Below, piece after piece: positions 37,721 through 48,686 of a stretch of 64,000 bases of DNA. The stretch is from positions 186,001 to 250,000 of the forward strand of contig NZ_KI519454.1 of NCBI RefSeq assembly GCF_000482545.1, given 5' to 3'. Below the pieces are notes generated by a model. That model made no database searches, was not told where the DNA came from, and worked only from the letters and a program-made list of their open reading frames with translations. Each line of letters starts with the position of its first letter. Position 1 is the first letter of the stretch. The DNA is from Arthrobacter sp. 35W (GTDB lineage Bacteria > Actinomycetota > Actinomycetes > Actinomycetales > Micrococcaceae). A program made the translations under genes and the position numbers.

Positions 37721-39217
37721 ATGACCGTCACCACTGCCACCGAACTGCAGGAGCGCGAGCGCACCCTGCTGGCCAGCATTCCCACGGGGCTGCTGATCAA
37801 CGGACAGTGGCGCCCGGCGGCCTCCGGCAAGACCTTCAATGTGGAGGACCCCTCCACCGGTGAAGTCCTGCTGGCGATCGCCGACGCCGGACCCGAGGAC
37901 GGCGCCGCCGCTCTGGACGCCGCCGTCGCCGCCCAGGAATCCTGGGCCGCCACCGCCCCGCGCGTCCGCGGCGAGATCCTGCGCCGCGCCTTCGAGGCCG
38001 TCACCGCCCGTGCCGATGACTTCGCCCTGCTGATGACCCTGGAAATGGGCAAGCCGCTGGCCGAGGCCCGCGGCGAGGTCACCTACGGCGCCGAGTTCCT
38101 GCGCTGGTTCTCCGAGGAAGCCGTCCGCTCCTTCGGCCGCTACTCCAGCTCCCCGGAGGGCACCACCCGCCTGCTCGTGCAGAAGAAGCCGGTTGGCCCG
38201 TGCCTGCTCATCACGCCGTGGAACTTCCCGCTGGCCATGGCCACGCGCAAGATCGCCCCCGCCGTCGCCGCCGGCTGCACCATGGTGCTCAAGCCCGCCA
38301 ACCTGACGCCGCTGACCAGCCAGCTCTTCGCCCAGATCATGATTGAGGCCGGGCTGCCCGCCGGCGTGCTCAACGTCGTCGCCACCACCTCCGCCGGCGC
38401 CGTGACGGGTCCGCTGATCCAGGACACCCGCCTGCGCAAGCTCTCCTTCACCGGCTCCACCCCGGTGGGCCGCCGCCTGCTGGCCGATGCCTCCACCAAT
38501 GTGCTGCGCACCTCCATGGAGCTGGGCGGCAACGCTCCGTTCCTGGTCTTCGACGACGCCGATCTGGATGCCGCCGTCGAGGGCGCCATGGCCGCCAAGA
38601 TGCGCAACATGGGCGAGGCCTGCACCGCAGCCAACCGCTTCATCGTGCACGAATCGGTGGCCGACGAGTTCGCCGCGAAGTTTGCCTCGAAGATGGCCGC
38701 CATGACCACCGGCCGCGGCACCGAGCCGGAGACCAAGGTTGGTCCGCTGATCGACGCCAAGAGCCGCGACAAGGTCCACTCGCTGGTGAGCGATGCGCTG
38801 GCCGACGGCGCCACCGCCGTCACCGGCGGCGGACCCGTGGACGGCCCGGGCTACTTCTACCAGCCCACCGTCCTGAAGGGTGTCGAGCCCGGCGCACGGA
38901 TCCTCTCCGAGGAGATCTTCGGCCCGGTCGCTCCGATCGTGACCTTCAAGAATGAGGACGAGGCCGTGGCCCTGGCCAACGACACCGAGTACGGACTGGC
39001 CTCCTACGTGTTCACCAAGGACCTCAACCGCGGCCTGCGGATGGCAGAGCGCATCGAGGTTGGCATGATGGGCCTGAACGCCGGCGTCATCTCCAATGCC
39101 GCCGCTCCGTTTGGCGGTGTGAAGCAGTCCGGTCTGGGCCGCGAGGGCAGCCTGGAGGGCATCGAGGAGTACCAGTACACCCAGTACATCGGTCTGCCGT
39201 CCCCGCACACCATGTAG
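37721..39217 (+). CDS. NAD(P)-dependent succinate-semialdehyde dehydrogenase family protein
   Basis: 498-residue aldehyde dehydrogenase. The catalytic Glu is in MELGGNAP, the nucleophilic Cys in NMGEACTAANR, and the cofactor site in LLITPWNFPLAMATRKIAPA and SFTGSTPVGRRL. Overall similarity fits GabD-type succinate-semialdehyde dehydrogenases of the GABA pathway, but no transaminase is adjacent and the substrate remains uncertain. AAGGAG precedes the ATG. It stands where many actinobacteria have metG between rsmI and tatD. Confidence 0.87.
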   Translation: MTVTTATELQERERTLLASIPTGLLINGQWRPAASGKTFNVEDPSTGEVLLAIADAGPEDGAAALDAAVAAQESWAATAPRVRGEILRRAFEAVTARADDFALLMTLEMGKPLAEARGEVTYGAEFLRWFSEEAVRSFGRYSSSPEGTTRLLVQKKPVGPCLLITPWNFPLAMATRKIAPAVAAGCTMVLKPANLTPLTSQLFAQIMIEAGLPAGVLNVVATTSAGAVTGPLIQDTRLRKLSFTGSTPVGRRLLADASTNVLRTSMELGGNAPFLVFDDADLDAAVEGAMAAKMRNMGEACTAANRFIVHESVADEFAAKFASKMAAMTTGRGTEPETKVGPLIDAKSRDKVHSLVSDALADGATAVTGGGPVDGPGYFYQPTVLKGVEPGARILSEEIFGPVAPIVTFKNEDEAVALANDTEYGLASYVFTKDLNRGLRMAERIEVGMMGLNAGVISNAAAPFGGVKQSGLGREGSLEGIEEYQYTQYIGLPSPHTM

Positions 39218-39240
39218 CACTCCGGCCGACGCCGACGTCG

Positions 39241-39284
39241 AATCCCGCCCGGGACGCAATTGTGGTTGCGTCCCCGGCGGGATT
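39241..39284. terminator. Bidirectional terminator (family II palindrome)
   Basis: 19-bp arms, 39241-39259 and 39266-39284, with one C-C mismatch and a six-base loop, between the convergent aldehyde dehydrogenase and transglutaminase genes. The arms end in GGGACGCAA/TTGCGTCCC, the motif also seen at 34.7 kb and in the 50.5 kb array. Confidence 0.75.
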
Positions 39285-39305
39285 TTGCGTCCCCGGTGCA
39301 GAAAC

Positions 39306-41765
39306 CTAGGGCCGCTGGCGCGCCGTGGGCCTGGGCAGGCGGGGGAGGCGGAGCCGGGTCCGGCTGAACAACGACGGCGGCAGCAGGGCCGCGCGCAGGC
39401 GCACCGGCAGGCTGGCCCGCCTGGCGCAGCCAGCCCGCACCGCCGCCAGCGCCGGTTCCAGGCCGGCGGGTGCATCCTCGGAGGGTGGGCCGTACTGGGC
39501 GCTTTCACAGGCGGCCAGCAGCGTGGCGACGGCGGTGGCCGCCGTTGCCGGCGACTCCGCCGGTGCGCGGCTGCCGGCACCGCCGTGGCTGCTGGAACCG
39601 CCGCCGGCACTGCCGCTGGCGGCGGCGAGCACCGGTGAGGCCAGCAGCCGGGCGGCCATGGTGCGGGGCGTGTCGCTGGGATCGATCCGGAACCCATAGT
39701 CGACGGCGGTGTCCACCAATTCCCGCCAGGCCAGCGCACCGGCGGAGCCGCCCGCCCCCGCACCGGGCCTGATCGCGGCCAGCCGGCGCCGCCTGATGGT
39801 GCGCCGCCACATCCAGGGGGAGGCGAGAAGGGCCAGCCCGGCCAACCCGCCGAGCACCGCCCCTGCCGAGGACCACAGATCCACGGTGCCGCCACCGGCC
39901 CCTGTGCCCGGCCCGGCCGGCGCCGAGGGGGACGCGGTGGCCGTTGAGGGCAGCGCCGCTCCGGGGTTCAGTGAATCGTCAGGGTTCAGCGGACCCGTGC
40001 CGGGGGCCGCGATGGGCTGTGCATAAGGGGGTACGGAGCCGCGGGAGGGCGTCGGTTCGAAGGGCACCCAGCCCAGCCCCTCGAAGTACAGTTCGGGCCA
40101 CGCATGCGCGTTGTGGCCGTCCACCACGTACTGGTTCAACGCCACGCCGTCGACCATCACCTGCTTTCCGGTGGGCGTGCCCGGTGCGTAGCCCACGGCG
40201 ATCCGCGAGGGAATCCCAGCCTCGCGGGCCATGAGGGCCATGGCGGCCGAGAAATGCACGCAATAGCCGCTCTTTACCTCCAGGAACTTGGCCACCACGT
40301 CCAGGCCGCTGCCGTCGTATCCCTCACGCAGCGGGGTCAGCTCGCTGTAGGTGAAGGCCGGTGAGCGCAGGTAGTCCTGCAGGGCCATCGCCTTGTCATA
40401 GGGGGTCGGCGCCGTCCCGGTGATGGCCAGGGCCGTCTCCTCGATCACGGGCGGAGTGTCCGCGGGGGTGGCCAGGAAGATCGGGTCCAGGGTGGGCCGG
40501 GGCGGGGTTGCGATGGTGGACAGCAGCTCCCGGCTGATCTGCGGCATGGTGGAGATGGCGGTGTAGTTCTGGCCCAGGGTGGTGGTGTCGAGGGCCTTCA
40601 CCGTCATCGTGGCCGGATCCCAGGTCCACCGCCCGGACAGGCCCAGCACGCTTTCGGGGGCGTACGGCAGCGGCAGCCACGGGCTGGAGAAATCCGGCGA
40701 GTCGATCTGCGTGGTGGTGGTCAGCGTGGGCACGCCCGGGGCGCTGTCGAAGCGGTTGGTCATCCGGACCGGGCCCAGGCGGCGGGTGTCATCGCGCGGA
40801 TCAGGCGCCCAGGTGCTGCCGGAGAAATCCTCCAGCGTGCTGGAGCGCAGGTACAGCGGGCTGAAGGAATCGGTGGCGTAGAAGAGCTGCCCGCCGCCCG
40901 TGGGGTTGCGCAGATCGTTGCCAAGGGTGATCAGCGGGTTCAGCCCGCTCACGGTGCCCCACGCGGACAGTTTGGCGCCCTGCGGGAAGAGGCCGGAGCT
41001 GAACCCCGGGATGACGGCGGGGACAATCAGCAGGGCCGCGACGGCGGCGGCGCCCAGGCCCACGGCCCGGCGCAGCTGGCTCGCAGGAGCCGCCGAGCCC
41101 GCCGCCCGCAGGACGCCGTGCGGGGCGTACCACTGGCAGCAGCCCAGCACCAGCAGGTAGCCGGCCGCGGCGCCGGCAAATCCGGCGGGGCCCACGCTGT
41201 CCGGCTTGAACAGGGCCGGGATGAACAGAACGCCCAGCAGGGCCACGCCGCTGATGGCCGGAAGGGCCAGCGAGACGGCCAGCAGATCCATCAGAATGGC
41301 CAGCAGTCCGAGCCCGGCGCAGCACAGCAGCAGCAGCCCGGGGTCCACGGGCAGCGGCACGGCGCCGCCCACGATCAGGTCCGAGGTCTCGCGGAGCAGG
41401 GGTTTGAGCGAGGCCAGCGTCCGCCCGCTGGGAATGATGCCCAGATACGCGGTGTCGGCAAAGAATTGGAAGACCAGCGACAGGCCCAGCACCACGAGGC
41501 CGAGCACCGGGACCAGCACCGCGGGCAGCCGCAGGCTTCGGCCCGCCGCCATCGAGGCGAGGACGACGGCGACTGTGGCGCCGGCGTTGGCCAGCCAGCC
41601 CCAGCCCAGCAGCACGCCGTTGATGGACAGTGCGGCGCCCATGATGGCGGTGAACATGGCTGCGGCGAGCGCCCAGGGCGCCGCGCCCAACCCCGCGGAG
41701 CGGAATCCACCCGGGCGGGATCCACCCGGGCGGGATCCACCCGGGCGGGATCCAGCCGGGCTCAT
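39306..41765 (-). CDS. Transglutaminase-like TgpA family membrane protein (DUF3488)
   Basis: 819 residues: six or more N-terminal transmembrane helices (DUF3488), a periplasmic-side transglutaminase-like domain with catalytic Cys in VKSGYCVHFSAAMALMAREAG, His in DGHNAHAWPELYF, followed by a linker, another transmembrane helix, and a cytoplasmic C-terminal domain. It is the third gene of a moxR-DUF58-tgpA operon, with its ATG overlapping the DUF58 stop. The function of such operons is unsettled; metal-chelation or protein-processing roles are proposed. The N-terminus has three in-frame five-residue repeats (GSRPG). Confidence 0.88.
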   Translation of the reverse strand: MSPAGSRPGGSRPGGSRPGGFRSAGLGAAPWALAAAMFTAIMGAALSINGVLLGWGWLANAGATVAVVLASMAAGRSLRLPAVLVPVLGLVVLGLSLVFQFFADTAYLGIIPSGRTLASLKPLLRETSDLIVGGAVPLPVDPGLLLLCCAGLGLLAILMDLLAVSLALPAISGVALLGVLFIPALFKPDSVGPAGFAGAAAGYLLVLGCCQWYAPHGVLRAAGSAAPASQLRRAVGLGAAAVAALLIVPAVIPGFSSGLFPQGAKLSAWGTVSGLNPLITLGNDLRNPTGGGQLFYATDSFSPLYLRSSTLEDFSGSTWAPDPRDDTRRLGPVRMTNRFDSAPGVPTLTTTTQIDSPDFSSPWLPLPYAPESVLGLSGRWTWDPATMTVKALDTTTLGQNYTAISTMPQISRELLSTIATPPRPTLDPIFLATPADTPPVIEETALAITGTAPTPYDKAMALQDYLRSPAFTYSELTPLREGYDGSGLDVVAKFLEVKSGYCVHFSAAMALMAREAGIPSRIAVGYAPGTPTGKQVMVDGVALNQYVVDGHNAHAWPELYFEGLGWVPFEPTPSRGSVPPYAQPIAAPGTGPLNPDDSLNPGAALPSTATASPSAPAGPGTGAGGGTVDLWSSAGAVLGGLAGLALLASPWMWRRTIRRRRLAAIRPGAGAGGSAGALAWRELVDTAVDYGFRIDPSDTPRTMAARLLASPVLAAASGSAGGGSSSHGGAGSRAPAESPATAATAVATLLAACESAQYGPPSEDAPAGLEPALAAVRAGCARRASLPVRLRAALLPPSLFSRTRLRLPRLPRPTARQRP

Positions 41766-43153
41766 GGCAGCGCCCCGGACGCTGCCGCGGAGCCCCTGTG
41801 CACTTCGGCGCCGTCGCCGCGGGCCAGCGGTTGGAACTCGTCAAGGCCGGCCCACACCTGTGCCAGCGGCGCCTTGGGCGGCACGGCCGTGGCATGCCAG
41901 CCCGCCCGGCGCAGGACCTCCAGCGCGGGCTTTTGCCGCTCGGGGTGCTCGCAGACGAGGATGGCGAAGGCGCCCTCGCCATGGCCGGCCACCGGGGCCA
42001 GGGCCGCGGCCTCGGCAGGGCCAAGCTGCCCCAGCAGGGCCACCACGGGGCCGCGCCGGGAGGTGGTGGCCAGCTTGTCCACCAACGCATCGCCGGGAAG
42101 GGCTGCCGCGCGCCCGGCTGCCGCACGCGGTGTGGAGAGCTCGACGGCGGCCAGCGAGGCCGCGATGGTGGCCAGCCCGGCCGATCCATCGAACAGTTCC
42201 TCATGCCGGGACGGGGCCGAACGCGAATGCAGGAACCCGGGCTGGGCAAAGAGGTCCAGAACCCGCACGGAGTAGCTGTGCTCCAGGAAGTGGGCGCTGA
42301 TGGACATGGCGGCCACCACTGCCCATTCAAAGGCCTCGCTGGTGGCCAGCTCGGGGTGGGCCCCCTCATGTCCCGTGCCGAAGACGCCGGACAGCCCGCC
42401 GGTGAAGGCCGCCGCGCGCTGGTCCAGCAGCAGTGTGGCCTCGGGGGTGGTGACGGATTCCTCCTGCCGGACCATCAATTCCCCGTGGCGTGCCGTGGCC
42501 GGCCAGTGCACGCGGCGCAGCGGATCGCCGTGGCGGTACTGGCGGGTCATCACGTCGTCGTTGCTGGGGTTGGCCCGCTGCCGGGTGGCCTTCATTCCGT
42601 CCACGCCGCGCCCGCCCGTCAGCGAGGTGGGCGGCAGCGGCACGGCGGCCGGAGACACGGTGAGCAGCTGCCCGGCGTCGACGTCCTGGCGCAGCCGGGT
42701 GAGCACAAAGGGATCGGAGAATTCGGCGCTGGCCCCGCCGATGCGGAACTGGCCGCGCTGGGCGCACACCAGGTGGTACTCATAGCGGCTCGTCCCGCCA
42801 GTGGTTCCGCGGCTGGGGTACATGAACGACGGCGGTGCGCCGAAGCGGGCGGGCAGCCGCTCGCGCATCTCCACCCGCCCGCCACCGGCCCGGCTGCCGG
42901 AAACGATGAGCCCGACCGTCGCGGTGGCACCCGCCTCCACCACCTCGGGGGAGAAGGTGCGCTGCAGCGTGAACCCCGGCCGCAGCAGGCGCAGGCCCGC
43001 TCCTGCCAGCAGCGGCAGCAGCATCAGGAAGATGCCAACGGTCATCAGATCGCGCCGGCCCAGGGTCTGGGCGAACAGCAGCATCAGCAGCCCGGCACCC
43101 AGCATCGCCCACCCGCGGGGGCGGAAGAACCTGTGCGGCAGCCAGCTGGACAC
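41762..43153 (-). CDS. DUF58 domain protein
   Basis: 463 residues with two N-terminal transmembrane helices (RGWAMLGAGLLMLLFAQTLG; DLMTVGIFLMLLPLLAGAG) followed by the DUF58 core, whose signature DPLRRVHWPATARHGELMVRQEE is intact, leading into a vWA-like domain. DUF58 proteins are partners of MoxR ATPases. The start is uncertain: GTG 43153 gives MSSWLPHRFFRPRG; ATG 43174 would overlap moxR by 17 bases. Confidence 0.86.
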   Translation of the reverse strand: MSSWLPHRFFRPRGWAMLGAGLLMLLFAQTLGRRDLMTVGIFLMLLPLLAGAGLRLLRPGFTLQRTFSPEVVEAGATATVGLIVSGSRAGGGRVEMRERLPARFGAPPSFMYPSRGTTGGTSRYEYHLVCAQRGQFRIGGASAEFSDPFVLTRLRQDVDAGQLLTVSPAAVPLPPTSLTGGRGVDGMKATRQRANPSNDDVMTRQYRHGDPLRRVHWPATARHGELMVRQEESVTTPEATLLLDQRAAAFTGGLSGVFGTGHEGAHPELATSEAFEWAVVAAMSISAHFLEHSYSVRVLDLFAQPGFLHSRSAPSRHEELFDGSAGLATIAASLAAVELSTPRAAAGRAAALPGDALVDKLATTSRRGPVVALLGQLGPAEAAALAPVAGHGEGAFAILVCEHPERQKPALEVLRRAGWHATAVPPKAPLAQVWAGLDEFQPLARGDGAEVHRGSAAASGALP

Positions 43154-43157
43154 CGCT

Positions 43158-44213
<1,056 letters not shown>

Positions 44214-44342
44214 CGTGGACCTTTCGCGCGGGGCGGACGGGCGGACCATGGGCACCGCGCCCCACGGCCAGCCGACTGGCTTTGTGATCCACGTTACTAG
44301 TTTTTGCCCCAGACCGTTGCACAAGCGTTGTACAGCGCTGGG

Positions 44343-44348
44343 TACAGT
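44343..44348 (+). promoter_or_regulatory. -10 box of tatD promoter
   Basis: TACAGT ends eight bases before ATG 44357, so the message is leaderless or has an extremely short leader. The upstream bases contain the near-dyad ACAA-GCG-TTGT (44321-44331), a possible operator in the moxR/tatD divergent region. Confidence 0.45.
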
Positions 44349-44356
44349 GGAGGACT

Positions 44357-45241
44357 ATGCACAGCCACCAGATTCCCCGCCCGTACCAGCGCGAGGAATC
44401 GCCGCATTTCCCGCCGGCACCCGAGCCGCTGCCGGTGCCGGTGTACGACAACCACACACACTTCGACATGCCCTCCTCCGGGAGCGGCGTGGACGCTGTC
44501 GTGGCCCTGAAGGATGCGCTCGACGCCGCCGAGGCCGCCGGTGTTGCCGGGGCCGTCCAGGTGGGCTGCGATCTGCCCAGCTCCCGCTTTGCCGTGGCCG
44601 CCGTCGACGCCGATCCGCGACTGCTGGGCGCCGTGGCCATCCACCCCAACGACGCTCCGGAGCTGGCCGCGGCCGGGCTGCTGGAGGCGGCGCTGGAGGA
44701 GATCGATGCCCTGGCCGCGCACCCGCGCATCCGCGCCATCGGCGAAACGGGGCTGGACTATTTCCGCACCGGCGCCGAGGGGGTGGCGGACCAGCACTAT
44801 TCCTTCCGCCGGCACATCGAGATCGCCAAATCGCGCTCGCTGGCACTGCAGATCCACGACCGGGACGCCCACGCGGATGTGGTGGCCACCCTGCATGCCG
44901 AGGGTGCACCGGAGCGCGTGGTGTTCCACTGCTTTTCCGGGGATGCGGAGCTGGCGAAGATCTGCAACGAGAACGGCTGGTACATGTCCTTTGCCGGGAC
45001 CGTGACCTTCAAGAATGCGCAGAACCTGCGCGATGCCCTGGCCGTGGCGGATCCGGCGCTGCTGCTGGTGGAAACCGATGCCCCGTACCTGACGCCGCAC
45101 CCCCACCGGGGGCGGCCGAATGCCAGCTATGTGATGCCCTACACGCTGCGGTCCATGGCGTCCCTACTGGGCCGTGATGTGGCGGATTTGGCCGTGCAGA
45201 TCAACGCCAACACCCACGCCGTCTACGGCTCCTGGGGCTAG
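44357..45241 (+). CDS. tatD: TatD-family metal-dependent deoxyribonuclease
   Basis: 294-residue TIM-barrel hydrolase. Metal ligands are visible in YDNHTHFD, AIGETGLDYF, LQIHDRDA, FHCFSGDAE and ETDAPYLTPHPHRG. TatD proteins are 3'-5' exonucleases implicated in DNA repair or quality control. The N-terminus is extended by about 28 residues relative to E. coli TatD. The tatD-rpfB-ksgA-ispE order is conserved across actinobacteria (Rv1008-Rv1011). Confidence 0.93.
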   Translation: MHSHQIPRPYQREESPHFPPAPEPLPVPVYDNHTHFDMPSSGSGVDAVVALKDALDAAEAAGVAGAVQVGCDLPSSRFAVAAVDADPRLLGAVAIHPNDAPELAAAGLLEAALEEIDALAAHPRIRAIGETGLDYFRTGAEGVADQHYSFRRHIEIAKSRSLALQIHDRDAHADVVATLHAEGAPERVVFHCFSGDAELAKICNENGWYMSFAGTVTFKNAQNLRDALAVADPALLLVETDAPYLTPHPHRGRPNASYVMPYTLRSMASLLGRDVADLAVQINANTHAVYGSWG

Positions 45242-45243
45242 CC

Positions 45244-45267
45244 GGAAGCGCCCCTCTTGCGCTTTCC
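45244..45267 (+). terminator. Small stem-loop after tatD
   Basis: GGAAGCGC (45244-45251) pairs with GCGCTTTCC (45259-45267) with one bulged base and a seven-base loop. A second small dyad, CTGGAA/TTCCAG, follows at 45291-45307. Confidence 0.45.
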
Positions 45268-45316
45268 GATGGAGCATGCTTAGCGCATCCTGGAACCGCT
45301 TTCCAGCAGCCGCGCC

Positions 45317-46719
<1,403 letters not shown>

Positions 46720-46729
46720 GAATTGTCGC

Positions 46730-46735
46730 TACGAT
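46730..46735 (+). promoter_or_regulatory. -10 box of leaderless promoter, ksgA
   Basis: TACGAT ends six bases before GTG 46742, only 10 bases after the rpfB stop, so ksgA and ispE probably have a promoter independent of rpfB. Confidence 0.5.
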
Positions 46736-46741
46736 TGCCTA

Positions 46742-47620
46742 GTGACTGAACCCCAACCCACCCCCACGCCCCAACCGCTTCTTGGTGCCACCGAAATCCG
46801 CCGGTTGGCCGAGGAGATCGGCGTGCGCCCCACCAAAACCCTGGGGCAGAACTTTGTCATCGACGGGAACACCATCCGGCGCATCGTCGCCGCGGCCAAG
46901 GTTGACCCGGAGGAGACGGTCCTGGAGGTGGGCCCCGGGCTGGGGTCGCTGACCCTGGGGCTGCTGGATGCCGCCAAGCGCGTGGTGGCCGTGGAGATCG
47001 ATCCTGTGCTGGCGGCCAAGCTGCCCTCCACCATCGCGGCCTTCCGCCCGGACAAGGCGGCCAACCTCGACGTCGTGCTCTCCGATGCCATGCGCATCAC
47101 CGAGCTCCCGGTGGTCCCCACCGCACTGGTGGCCAACCTGCCGTACAACGTGGCGGTGCCGGTGGTGCTGCACCTGCTGGAGCACTTCCCGTCCCTGCAG
47201 CACGGACTCGTCATGGTCCAGGACGAGGTGGCGGACCGCATGGCCGCCGGCCCCGGCTCCAAGACCTACGGCGTGCCCTCGGTGAAGGCCGCCTGGTACT
47301 CGCAGATGCGCAAGGCCGGCGTCATCGGCATGAACGTGTTCTGGCCGGCGCCGAAGATCTCCTCCGGCCTGGTCGGCTTCACCCGGCACGAGCCGCCGGT
47401 GACCCGGGCCAGCCGCGAAGAGGTGTTCGCCGTCATCGACGCCGCCTTCGCCCAGCGCCGCAAGACCCTCCGCGCCGCCCTGGCCGGCTGGGCCGGCGGC
47501 GCCGCCGAGGCCGAGCGCTGCCTGCGCGAGGCGGGGGTGGATCCCAGCGCCAGGGGCGAAGTGATCGACGTCGCCGCCTTCGCCCGGATTGCCGAAGCCA
47601 AGATCCCCCTGACGGTCTAG
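46742..47620 (+). CDS. ksgA: 16S rRNA adenine-N6,N6-dimethyltransferase
   Basis: 292-residue SAM-dependent enzyme dimethylating A1518 and A1519 of 16S rRNA late in 30S assembly. Motifs: [28 protein letters not shown] (SAM), [13 protein letters not shown], and the catalytic [13 protein letters not shown] (NLPY). C-terminal helical domain complete ([12 protein letters not shown]). The GTG start is supported by the -10 box. Confidence 0.96.
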   Translation: MTEPQPTPTPQPLLGATEIRRLAEEIGVRPTKTLGQNFVIDGNTIRRIVAAAKVDPEETVLEVGPGLGSLTLGLLDAAKRVVAVEIDPVLAAKLPSTIAAFRPDKAANLDVVLSDAMRITELPVVPTALVANLPYNVAVPVVLHLLEHFPSLQHGLVMVQDEVADRMAAGPGSKTYGVPSVKAAWYSQMRKAGVIGMNVFWPAPKISSGLVGFTRHEPPVTRASREEVFAVIDAAFAQRRKTLRAALAGWAGGAAEAERCLREAGVDPSARGEVIDVAAFARIAEAKIPLTV

Positions 47621-47630
47621 CTTGAACGCC

Positions 47631-48596
47631 ATGAGCACCTCCGCCGGCGCCGGCGCGCGCACCGTCCGCGTCAAGGCGCCGGGCAAGATCAACGTCTCCT
47701 TCCGCGCCGGCCCGCTGCGGGAGGACGGCTACCATTCGGTGGCCAGCCTGTACCTTGCGGTGTCGCTGTACGAGGAAGTGGCGGCAACCTCCAAGCCCGG
47801 CACACCCAGCACGGACATCACCGTCAGCATCGGCTCCAGCAGCGTCCCCGGCCTGGCCGCCGGTGTGCCGCTGGATGAGCGCAACCTGGTGGTCAAGGCC
47901 GCCCGGCTGCTGGCCGAGGTCAGCGAGGATGCCTGCGGCGTCCATCTGGAAATCACCAAGCGCGTTCCGGTGGCCGGCGGCATGGGCGGCGGCTCGGCCG
48001 ATGCCGCCGCAGCCCTGCTGGCCTGCGACGCGTTGTGGAGGAGCGGGCTCTCCCGCGAGGAATTGTCCCATCTGGCTGCCGAGCTCGGCGCGGACGTGCC
48101 CTTCGGCCTGTTGGGCGGAGCCGCCATCGGACTGGGCGTGGGGGATGAGCTGACACCGGCCCTGGCGCCCACCCCGCTGCACTGGGTGCTGGTGCAGTCC
48201 CCGCTGGGGCTGTCCACACCGCTGGTGTTTGGCGAGCTGGACAGGCTGCGGGCGCTCGACGGCGGCGAGCCGGCGACTCCGCGCGCGGTGGACGCTGCTG
48301 TGCTCAGTGCCCTGCGTGCCTCCGACGCCGAGGCCCTGGCCGCGGTGCTGGTCAACGACCTCCAGCCTGCCTCGATCTCACTGGTGCCGCAGCTTGCCGA
48401 GGTTTTGGCCGACGGCACCCGCTTCGGTGCGCTGGCCGGCGTCGTCTCCGGCTCCGGCCCCACGGTGGCCCTGCTCGCCGCCGACGAGGACCATGCCCTG
48501 GTCCTGGCGGAGCGGCTGGCCGATGCCGGGCACAATGCCCTTCCCGTGCACGGTCCGGTGCATGGGGCCAAGATCGTCTCCGACCTGCACCACTAG
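47631..48596 (+). CDS. ispE: 4-diphosphocytidyl-2-C-methyl-D-erythritol kinase
   Basis: 321-residue GHMP kinase of the MEP isoprenoid pathway, phosphorylating CDP-methylerythritol. The GHMP loop PVAGGMGGGSADAAAALLA and the substrate-binding VKAPGKINVSFRAGP are intact, as is the C-terminal GSGPTVALL motif. ATG 47631 follows the ksgA stop by 10 bases; a TTG at 47622 is also in frame. It links to the prenyl synthase at the start of the window through isoprenoid supply. Confidence 0.95.
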   Translation: MSTSAGAGARTVRVKAPGKINVSFRAGPLREDGYHSVASLYLAVSLYEEVAATSKPGTPSTDITVSIGSSSVPGLAAGVPLDERNLVVKAARLLAEVSEDACGVHLEITKRVPVAGGMGGGSADAAAALLACDALWRSGLSREELSHLAAELGADVPFGLLGGAAIGLGVGDELTPALAPTPLHWVLVQSPLGLSTPLVFGELDRLRALDGGEPATPRAVDAAVLSALRASDAEALAAVLVNDLQPASISLVPQLAEVLADGTRFGALAGVVSGSGPTVALLAADEDHALVLAERLADAGHNALPVHGPVHGAKIVSDLHH

Positions 48597-48686
48597 CGCC
48601 GCCCGCTGCACCTTCTGGGGACGCGCCGTCGTTCCCCGGCAGTACCTGCCAACCCGACTTGTCCTCTGATTCGAAAGTAGTTCACC

